The notes beneath the pieces are model-generated. The model was not told the origin of the DNA. It made no database searches and was given only the letters and a program-made list of their open reading frames with translations. From assembly GCF_042652185.1 (NCBI RefSeq), contig NZ_JBHSIX010000007.1: a stretch of 64,000 bases of DNA; one strand, 5' to 3'. This DNA comes from Actinacidiphila fildesensis (GTDB lineage: Bacteria; Actinomycetota; Actinomycetes; Streptomycetales; Streptomycetaceae). Shown piece by piece: positions 41,308-47,281 of the stretch. Position 1 is the first letter of the stretch. The number at the start of each line of letters is the position of its first letter. A program made the position numbers and the translations under genes.

Positions 41308-42024
41308 CTACATTGCGTAGGTGTCCACCTGCTCGAAAAATGAGGAGGGCGTGACACCTTCCTCGCAGACCAGCGCGCGACCATGTTGGTCGTACGCGGT
41401 GTGGAGGATGACCGCTACCGCAACCGGTGCTGTCAGTTGCAGTTGCTGCATCTCTTCATCTGAGGCCAGCCGGACCGTGGTCACGTCGGTCCCCTCAGTA
41501 GGGAAGCGGTCAGTCTGGCGCCGGACGTACCTTGTGGTGCCCTCGGCGATCGGGGCGTTCTGTTCCAAGCGGGGGGAGAGATCGGCCACTTCGGCGGGGA
41601 ACCAAGCCACGACGTAGCTGTGAGGGGTTCCGTCCGGCAGTTGCATCAAGCGGATGCGCTGGAGCGCTTCGACTTCTGCGGGCAGACCTAGTGCTGTTGC
41701 GACGTGCGGCGGGGGCACAGCGCGGACGGGTACTCCGACCCGCACGAACGGCATGCCACCGGTGGTACGGGTCGATCCCGATCTGCGATCGCCGGCAGGG
41801 CGAGCAATCGGGGTCTCCGTGATGATGAAGCCTGTTCCTTGTCGAGCCTCAACGATGCCGTCCCCGCGGAGCACGTCCATGGCCTTCACTACTGTCGCGC
41901 GCGATACGTGCCACTGCTCAGCCAGGTCCCTGCCCGACGGAAGAGTCGAGCCGGGGGGGAACTCGTCGGCAGCGATGCGCGAGCGCAGGGACTCTGCGAT
42001 CTCCTCGTATTTGAGCAGTGCCAT
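41308..42024 (-). CDS. GntR/HutC-family repressor (KorSA-like)
   Basis: 238 residues from the ATG at 42024 (MALLKYEEIAESLRSRIAAD), with GGAGAG just upstream. N-terminal winged helix: PSGRDLAEQWHVSRATVVKA then MDVLRGDGIVEARQGTGF (to residue 62). The remainder is a UTRA ligand domain (LPDGTPHSYVVAWFPAEVAD). In pSAM2 the HutC-type KorSA holds transfer and replication off. Three copies of a 20-bp composite operator flank this gene, one in its own promoter, consistent with autoregulation and control of the divergent methyltransferase. Confidence 0.9.
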   Translation of the reverse strand: MALLKYEEIAESLRSRIAADEFPPGSTLPSGRDLAEQWHVSRATVVKAMDVLRGDGIVEARQGTGFIITETPIARPAGDRRSGSTRTTGGMPFVRVGVPVRAVPPPHVATALGLPAEVEALQRIRLMQLPDGTPHSYVVAWFPAEVADLSPRLEQNAPIAEGTTRYVRRQTDRFPTEGTDVTTVRLASDEEMQQLQLTAPVAVAVILHTAYDQHGRALVCEEGVTPSSFFEQVDTYAM

Positions 42025-42045
42025 AGCTCTCCAGGATTGATGGTC

Positions 42046-42065
42046 TGGACTGGTCCACCGGTACA
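42046..42065 (-). promoter_or_regulatory. Composite operator 3 in the gntR-methyltransferase intergenic region
   Basis: On the minus strand TGTACCGGTGGACCAGTCCA matches operator 1 at 18 of 20 positions. It lies 22 bases upstream of gntR and 16 bases upstream of the divergent methyltransferase ATG, overlapping the likely promoter of both. A -10-like CATACT follows at 42069-42074. Confidence 0.65.
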
Positions 42066-42080
42066 AAGCATACTTCCTAC

Positions 42081-42893
42081 ATGCTGAAGCCTGAGCTAGC
42101 GCCCGAGGTCGCACACTTCTACTCGAATGTGGCCGATGAGGGGCAACGTCTGTCCTGCTCTGCCGATGGACGGTTGGAGATGCTGCGCACGCAGGAACTC
42201 CTACGCCGATTCCTGCCACCGGCGCCGGCCCGCGTCCTGGACGTCGGTGGTGGCACCGGCGCGCACGCCCGGTGGCTGGTGGAAGACGGGTACTACGTCG
42301 ACTTGATCGACCCCGTGGCCCGGCACGTTGAGCAGGCCAGCGAGGTCTGCAACGCAACACTCGGCGACGCGCGCGCCCTCGCAGCGCCAGACGCCTCCTA
42401 CGACGCTGCGCACCTACTCGGCCCGCTCTACCACCTCCCGGACCGTGCGGACCGCTTGCGCGCACTAACCGAGGCGCGGCGGGTTGTGCGGCCGGGTGGC
42501 CTCGTGGCGGCGGCAGGCATCAACCGCTACGCCTCCATCTTCGAGAACGCGGCTACGGCCAGCCTTCACACAGAGAAGATGGAAGCGTCAGTCGCCAAGA
42601 TCCTCAGCTCAGCGGTGCACGACGGTCAGGGCCGATTCACCGTCGCCTACTTCCACCGTGCCGAAGAACTCGCTGACGAACTGTGCGAGGCCGGGCTTGT
42701 CGATGTGGCGGTCTTCGGTATCGAGGGCCCAGTTTGGTCGCAACTAAAGGCCGTAGAGCAGCACCCGGGCACATCCGAACCGAGCGAATCGCTCTTCCAG
42801 TCGGCCCTGACCGCCGCACGGCTGGCAGAGCCGTACCCCGAACTCCTCGCCGCCAGCTCTCACCTGCTCGCCGTAGGACGATCCCCCAGTTGA
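42081..42893 (+). CDS. Class I SAM-dependent methyltransferase, cargo or regulator-linked
   Basis: 270 residues. SAM motif I VLDVGGGTGAHARWL (52-66), acidic VDLIDP, and YDAAHLLGPLYHLPDRADRL (motif IV/post region), then EARRVVRPGGLVAAAGINRY. The UbiE-like pattern and absence of an N/DPPY motif argue for a small-molecule or protein substrate, not DNA. No Shine-Dalgarno precedes the ATG; CATACT ends six bases before it, so the mRNA may be leaderless. The operator in the promoter implies control by the GntR protein. Similar genes sit beside GntR genes on other AICEs. Confidence 0.88.
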   Translation: MLKPELAPEVAHFYSNVADEGQRLSCSADGRLEMLRTQELLRRFLPPAPARVLDVGGGTGAHARWLVEDGYYVDLIDPVARHVEQASEVCNATLGDARALAAPDASYDAAHLLGPLYHLPDRADRLRALTEARRVVRPGGLVAAAGINRYASIFENAATASLHTEKMEASVAKILSSAVHDGQGRFTVAYFHRAEELADELCEAGLVDVAVFGIEGPVWSQLKAVEQHPGTSEPSESLFQSALTAARLAEPYPELLAASSHLLAVGRSPS

Positions 42894-42900
42894 TCGGAGC

Positions 42901-42930
42901 GCGCCCCGACCATGTCGCAGGTCGGGGCGC
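42901..42930. terminator. Bidirectional terminator between convergent cargo genes
   Basis: GCGCCCCGACC and complement (42901-42911, 42920-42930), perfect 11 bp with an 8-nt loop, seven bases after the methyltransferase stop and 46 bases from the opposing stop. Confidence 0.75.
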
Positions 42931-42976
42931 TGAGCCGCTGATGAAAGCGCAGCCTCGACCTGCACCTCTTAGCGAT

Positions 42977-43495
42977 CTAGGTCAGGTACCAGCGTGCGGC
43001 CTCAGCGTAGTTATCGACGGTCAAGTGAGGGGCTGTTGCCTCATAGCCTGGCTTAATGCAAAGTGCCCCGCGCTGGAATGCTGTACGGGAAGCCCGGGGA
43101 AGCAGACCCTCGCTCCTGAAGCCGGTATTCACCGTACGCAAGGAACATTGCCTAAGCTTGCCGTCAGTCTGCAGGAAGCTCATTAGCCAAGGGCTACCGT
43201 AGTCGTCGATGCTGTACTGGACAACCCACCCCCGATCAACTGGCTCATAGAGCTCGAAGGTATCGTGCTTATTGGGCCGATTGGGAAAACTGAACTTACG
43301 CTTTTGGACCTGCTCATGCCGGTAGATGGTCTCGGGCCCCACCCCTCTTTGTTGCATGAGCGCGATGAACCCCTGCGCTGCCTCTGCCCCTGCGGCAAGT
43401 TTCTTCGCCAGCTGTTGACTCCTCGCTTGGCTTTCTGCTTGCGCAGCTTCCAGTTTCCGCTGCATAATGCGCTCGATGTCATCACTTGCGGACAT
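42977..43495 (-). CDS. Hypothetical protein paired with the FokI-like nuclease
   Basis: 172 residues from the ATG at 43495, preceded by GAGAGGGG. The first 60 residues are helical and charged (ERIMQRKLEAAQAESQARSQ), a likely coiled coil; the C-terminal 100 residues look like a small alpha/beta domain (DTFELYEPVDRGWVVQYSID, SPWLMSFLQTDGKL). I do not recognise a family. It begins 43 bases after the stop of the nuclease gene on the same strand, so the two form a likely operon. Its base composition is clearly less G+C rich than the element backbone, as is the nuclease gene. Possible roles: immunity, specificity or effector partner, or unrelated cargo. Confidence 0.75.
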   Translation of the reverse strand: MSASDDIERIMQRKLEAAQAESQARSQQLAKKLAAGAEAAQGFIALMQQRGVGPETIYRHEQVQKRKFSFPNRPNKHDTFELYEPVDRGWVVQYSIDDYGSPWLMSFLQTDGKLRQCSLRTVNTGFRSEGLLPRASRTAFQRGALCIKPGYEATAPHLTVDNYAEAARWYLT

Positions 43496-43538
43496 GGTTC
43501 CCCTCTCATTGCCAGTAATGCGCCAACGAAGTGGATTC

Positions 43539-45563
43539 TTAAGGCTGTCCTGTGATGCTCGAAGCGAGCAGCCGCAAGCGGCGTGCCGTTGTTGTGGGAT
43601 CTTCAAGAATTACGTATTGAGTCGACACCTTTCGGATTGCATGAATCAATGAGGAGGACAGGAACGATAGTACTGATTCAATTTCCGCCGGGGTAGGTGG
43701 ATCTTCTACCTCTGAGCGCAGAATCAAGTAGAGATCGTGGGCAGAGAGTGCGCCCGTTGTGACCGTATCCGCGTTCGCCGCTTCCGTGGCGAGCTGTCGT
43801 AGTACGCGATCGCAAAGCCGGTACATTCTTTTCTCCGAAGCCCAGCTCTTTTCGAGTGATGCGACGCTAACTACGCCGATTTTATTGCAGAATTCGCGCA
43901 GGCTTGAGAGCGGGAGTGGTGCAATGGCGTGCTGCTCAATGATTGCGATGAGTGTATTCACCTCAACAAGTCCGACTCCATGTGCTTCCGCCCTCGACGC
44001 AAGTCGAGTGCCGGGGAAGCTCGGACCTACAACGAGTGCATATTCTGCCGAGTTGCCTGAGCGATGCTCCTTGAGTGTGTCGTAATTTACTTGGGTTTCC
44101 CCAATTTTCCCAGAAGCTGAGGACTTGGCGTCAACGATTACGCTGTACTTCATTTCGCCGGATAGGCTAGCCGTTACCAGAACATCGGTTTGCCCTGAAC
44201 CACCGAGTAGCTGACTATCGAACCCCAGATAACTGAACGCTTCGGCTACGGACTTCTCAAAGCGCTCCGGGTTTGACGAGGCTTTCGAGGTTGCACGTAG
44301 GTCATCAATGAGTTTGCTGAGCTCGGTATCAGTTTCCTTGTCGGGGATCGTTGTGGAAGTTTTCTCCTCGGCCGTCTGTTGCGAGGCGGTTGGCAGTTCG
44401 GCCAAGAGAGCCCGTCCTAGAGGCAAGACCTGGTAATGGCCCCAAGCGACTTCCTCGACTAGGCCACATTCCCTCAACATTTGCAGGCGGGTTCGTACTT
44501 CTGCAATATCCTCTCGCGGTACCCCGTAGCGAGTGCGCGCCAGTGCGGCAAGGTCTCGCGGTGTATCTACCTCCTCAAGAGCTTCGAGAACTTCGCCGAC
44601 AAAGGAGAATTTGGAATGGATGATCCGAAGGAAGTCGATGTCATGCTCTGCCTCGGCGCAAGCATTTGCAGCCTCGGTGGACCGAAAGGTGCCAAATCCA
44701 ATCTGTTCGACGAGGCCCGCGTTCTTCAAGGTGCTGAGAGCGGCGGCTACCGAAGAAGGTCGCAATCCGAATTCTGCCGAGGCGAACTCGTCGATACCCT
44801 CACGTGAAGTATCGCTTTTGAGGGCATTGGCGAACTTCCGCAGCGACGCGAGTGAGTCTCCCTCGCTGCGCGGAATGTAGCCGATGGCGGCCCGCCTCTC
44901 GGTCAGTACCGATGTTTCGAGGGCGTCGCGAACGACCGGATGTGCGCCTGGAATGCTGACAGACTCAGATTTCCTAGTAATCCTTCTCCTGAAGTTCTCG
45001 GAATCGGCCAACTCAAGGCGCTCCAGAAGAGCCAATCCGCTTTCCGTCAGGACGACTTGGTGGCGAAAATCTAGTTCCATAAACCCGCCAGATCGAAGCC
45101 AGGCGGTACGCCTCCGAATTTGGTCCAGCGTATCCCATGAGCACTCGTATTTATCTGATGCAATTGATAGAAGATCGGACTGAGTACGGCCGGTTCGAGC
45201 CTCATGCATCAACTCACCAACATACCGAATGTTGGAATGTAGTACCGCCATAAGATAGCCGTTATCTCCGGACTCTAGCCAGTTCTCGGCCGCCGATGTT
45301 AGAATCCAAGAATTCTTCCCCATTCGAGTGAGCATTCCCGCCGGTTGCAATCTTTGCCCCATTGAAGAAATGCTCGTTTCGGCGCCAAGGCCTCCAGGTA
45401 GGCTGATTAGTTCATCAATTCCAGTGCCTTCTTTGAGGGCTGTCAGGAGGGTGTGTAGTACCTCAATTTGGTGATCGCTCCCTCCAGAGAGAGCTGGCAT
45501 GGAGAATGCTCGACTACCCCACGGTCGCACCGGCGGGTACTCAAATGTCGGCTGATTCTCCAA
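43539..45563 (-). CDS. Winged-helix/FokI-like nuclease fusion protein (candidate defence nuclease)
   Basis: 674 residues from a TTG at 45563, chosen because GGAGG lies six bases upstream; an ATG at 45719 has no ribosome site. The N-terminal half is a tandem duplication: a two-winged-helix module at about 32-186 recurs at about 236-391 (HSNIRYVGELM and LRSGGFMEL match HSKFSFVGEVL and LRECGLVEE). A PD-(D/E)xK domain follows at about 430-545: FEKSVAEAFSYLGF, then GGSGQTDVL (Asp460), then YSVIVDAKSSASGKIGE (Asp478, Lys480), and ALVVGPSFPG. The spacing and the phrase YSVIVDAK resemble the FokI cleavage domain (YGVIVDTK; Asp450, Asp467, Lys469). About 125 C-terminal residues are unassigned. No DNA methyltransferase is nearby. 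Confidence 0.8.
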   Translation of the reverse strand: MENQPTFEYPPVRPWGSRAFSMPALSGGSDHQIEVLHTLLTALKEGTGIDELISLPGGLGAETSISSMGQRLQPAGMLTRMGKNSWILTSAAENWLESGDNGYLMAVLHSNIRYVGELMHEARTGRTQSDLLSIASDKYECSWDTLDQIRRRTAWLRSGGFMELDFRHQVVLTESGLALLERLELADSENFRRRITRKSESVSIPGAHPVVRDALETSVLTERRAAIGYIPRSEGDSLASLRKFANALKSDTSREGIDEFASAEFGLRPSSVAAALSTLKNAGLVEQIGFGTFRSTEAANACAEAEHDIDFLRIIHSKFSFVGEVLEALEEVDTPRDLAALARTRYGVPREDIAEVRTRLQMLRECGLVEEVAWGHYQVLPLGRALLAELPTASQQTAEEKTSTTIPDKETDTELSKLIDDLRATSKASSNPERFEKSVAEAFSYLGFDSQLLGGSGQTDVLVTASLSGEMKYSVIVDAKSSASGKIGETQVNYDTLKEHRSGNSAEYALVVGPSFPGTRLASRAEAHGVGLVEVNTLIAIIEQHAIAPLPLSSLREFCNKIGVVSVASLEKSWASEKRMYRLCDRVLRQLATEAANADTVTTGALSAHDLYLILRSEVEDPPTPAEIESVLSFLSSSLIHAIRKVSTQYVILEDPTTTARRLRLLASSITGQP

Positions 45564-45976
45564 GGCGTACCTCCGGAATTTATCCGATTGGGCTGACCCT
45601 AGGCGTCGCCCTATCGCTGTGATTGTACGCCGACGAGCAGGCTCGCGGCATTCATTCCAACACTTTCCCAAAAACAGCTGTGGGGGTCTCAGTCCAACCG
45701 TGGTTTGGCCTTCGCTCATGTGAGATGGCTGCCTATGCGATGAGGCGGCTACCTTCGCAAGGTGGGGCGGGGCTTCCTAGGCCGGTCTTTAAATCGCACG
45801 AAGTAGGTGACGGGTGTCAGGAGGATTGCCTCTGGAAAGGGGGGTAGGGGGCGTATCCGGCGCTCTGACCTCCGGCGATGCCCGGATGCCTGGGCCGTCT
45901 GTGGGCCGTCCGAGGGTGACCAACGACGACAGATGACCGCCACCCGTGACCGCTGTCACCCGGACCTACCTGCTAT
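45564..45976. other. Non-coding right end of the element
   Basis: 413 bases between the nuclease TTG and attR. It must contain the promoter of the nuclease operon and, near attR, may supply a promoter to rlmN: TATGTC at 45974-45979 preceded by TGC (extended -10) with CTGTCA 15 bases upstream is a weak candidate. No protein-like ORF is seen. Confidence 0.5.
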
Positions 45977-46017
45977 GTCTGCGACACTGGTAGCACCATG
46001 CCTGTACCCGGAGAACT
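45977..46017 (+). repeat. attR, right 41-bp direct repeat
   Basis: Copy of attL with C at 45994 in place of G. It includes the functional rlmN ATG (45998) and its first six codons, so integration preserves the reading frame but changes everything upstream of about 45977. Confidence 0.92.
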
Positions 46018-47104
46018 CACCTTTGCCGTGCCGCGTGGGGCCAAGAAGCCCCCGCGGCACCTCGCCGACCTGACCCCTGCCGAGCGACGGGAGGCGGTTG
46101 TCGAGCTGGGCGAGAAGCCGTTCCGCGCCAAGCAGCTGTCGCAGCACTACTTCGCGCGGTACGACGACGACCGGGCCGCCTGGACGGATATTCCGGCGGC
46201 CTCGCGCGACAAGCTCGCGGACGGGCTGCTGCCCGAGATGATGTCGGTCGTGCGGCACATCAGCTGTGACGACGACACCACGCGCAAGACGCTGTGGCGG
46301 CTGTTCGACGGGACGCTCGTCGAGTCGGTGCTGATGCGGTACCCGGACCGGGTGACCATGTGCATCAGTTCGCAGGCGGGCTGCGGGATGAACTGCCCGT
46401 TCTGTGCGACCGGGCAGGCGGGGCTGGACCGGAACCTGTCGACGGCCGAGATCGTGCACCAGATCGTGGCCGGGATGAAGTCGCTGCGCGACGGCGAGAT
46501 CCCCGGTGGTCCGGCCCGGCTGAGCAACATCGTGTTCATGGGCATGGGCGAGCCGCTGGCCAACTACAACCGCGTCATCGGCTCGATCCGCCGGCTGACG
46601 GACCCGGAGCCGGACGGGCTGGGGCTGTCGCAGCGCGGGATCACCGTGTCGACGGTCGGGCTGGTGCCGGCGATGCTGCGGTTCGCCGACGAGGGCTTCA
46701 AGTGCCGGCTCGCGGTGTCGCTGCACGCCCCGGACGACGAGCTGCGCGACACCCTGGTGCCGGTCAACACCCGCTGGAAGGTGCGCGAGGTGCTGGACGC
46801 CGCGTGGCACTACGCGGAGGTGTCCGGCCGCCGGATCTCCATCGAGTACGCGCTGATCAAGGACATCAACGACCAGGCGTGGCGGGCGGACCTGCTCGGG
46901 CGGCTGCTCAAGGGCAAGCGCGTGCATGTGAACCTCATCCCGCTCAACCCCACCCCGGGGTCCAAGTGGACGGCTTCGCGGCCGGAGGACGAGCGGGCGT
47001 TCGTGCGGATGCTGGAGTCGCACGGGGTGCCGGTGACCGTCCGTGACACGCGCGGCAGCGAGATCGACGGAGCGTGCGGGCAGCTGGCGGCCTCCGAAGG
47101 CTGA
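45998..47104 (+). CDS. rlmN: 23S rRNA (adenine-C2)-methyltransferase RlmN
   Basis: Radical-SAM enzyme that methylates A2503 of 23S rRNA and A37 of some tRNAs. 368 residues: an N-terminal accessory domain (LTPAERREAVVELGEKPFRA), then the cluster motif CGMNCPFCATGQ (CxxxCxxC; near 127), IVFMGMGEPLANYNRV, and a C-terminal GVPVTVRDTRGSEIDGACGQ holding the second methyl-carrying cysteine. The coding sequence is intact, but the element replaces its native upstream region; cdsA would otherwise be about 30 bases upstream. Confidence 0.96.
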   Translation: MPVPGELTFAVPRGAKKPPRHLADLTPAERREAVVELGEKPFRAKQLSQHYFARYDDDRAAWTDIPAASRDKLADGLLPEMMSVVRHISCDDDTTRKTLWRLFDGTLVESVLMRYPDRVTMCISSQAGCGMNCPFCATGQAGLDRNLSTAEIVHQIVAGMKSLRDGEIPGGPARLSNIVFMGMGEPLANYNRVIGSIRRLTDPEPDGLGLSQRGITVSTVGLVPAMLRFADEGFKCRLAVSLHAPDDELRDTLVPVNTRWKVREVLDAAWHYAEVSGRRISIEYALIKDINDQAWRADLLGRLLKGKRVHVNLIPLNPTPGSKWTASRPEDERAFVRMLESHGVPVTVRDTRGSEIDGACGQLAASEG

Positions 47105-47176
47105 GACGCCTGCCGGGTGTCGGCGGGCGCGCTGCTATCGTGGCGCTCGTAGATTCGTACAAATGAACATTTCCGA

Positions 47177-47272
47177 CAGGGGAGCGCACCAGCGCTGAGA
47201 GTGCGGCCACCGGCGAAGCCGGTGCGGCCGCAGACCCTCGGACCTGATCCGGGTAATGCCGGCGTAGGGAGT
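47177..47272 (+). promoter_or_regulatory. TPP riboswitch (thi box)
   Basis: The conserved segments are present in order: AGGGGAGC (P1/J), GCTGAGAGTGCGG, a variable P3 stem (CCACCGGCGAAGCCGGTG), CAGACCCTCGGACCTGATCC, GGGTAATGCCGGCGTAGGGA. It ends 10 bases before the thiB ATG, overlapping the ribosome-binding region (GTAGGGAG), so thiamine diphosphate binding should block translation initiation of the transporter operon. Confidence 0.95.
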
Positions 47273-47281
47273 CAACCGCTC

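Larger units (their letters stand above)
31557..46017. mobile_element. Actinomycete integrative and conjugative element (AICE) in the start of rlmN
   Basis: A 14.4-kb element bounded by 41-bp direct repeats (31557-31597 and 45977-46017; one mismatch). Left to right: tyrosine integrase, excisionase, 190-bp palindrome, DnaB-N/DUF3987 replication protein, small transfer-spread-type membrane and zinc proteins, FtsK-like TraB, RRQRL/DUF2637/DUF6284 genes, GntR regulator with operators, methyltransferase, and a low-GC cargo pair with a FokI-like nuclease. Presence of int-xis-rep-tra-kor modules matches pSAM2-type AICEs, which move as double-stranded DNA through TraB. All essential modules look intact, so it may still be active. 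Confidence 0.9.

Noticed and set aside
42081..42893. DNA methyltransferase serving the FokI-like nuclease
   Set aside because: Only SAM motif I and UbiE-like blocks are present; no N/DPPY catalytic motif, opposite orientation, and controlled by the GntR operator.
45623..45847. 74-codon plus-strand ORF opposite the nuclease 5' end
   Set aside because: Starts inside the nuclease region in antisense, no ribosome site, no recognisable motif.
47201..47281. N-terminal extension of ThiB from an upstream start
   Set aside because: These codons are part of the TPP riboswitch, and the lipoprotein signal begins at 47282.
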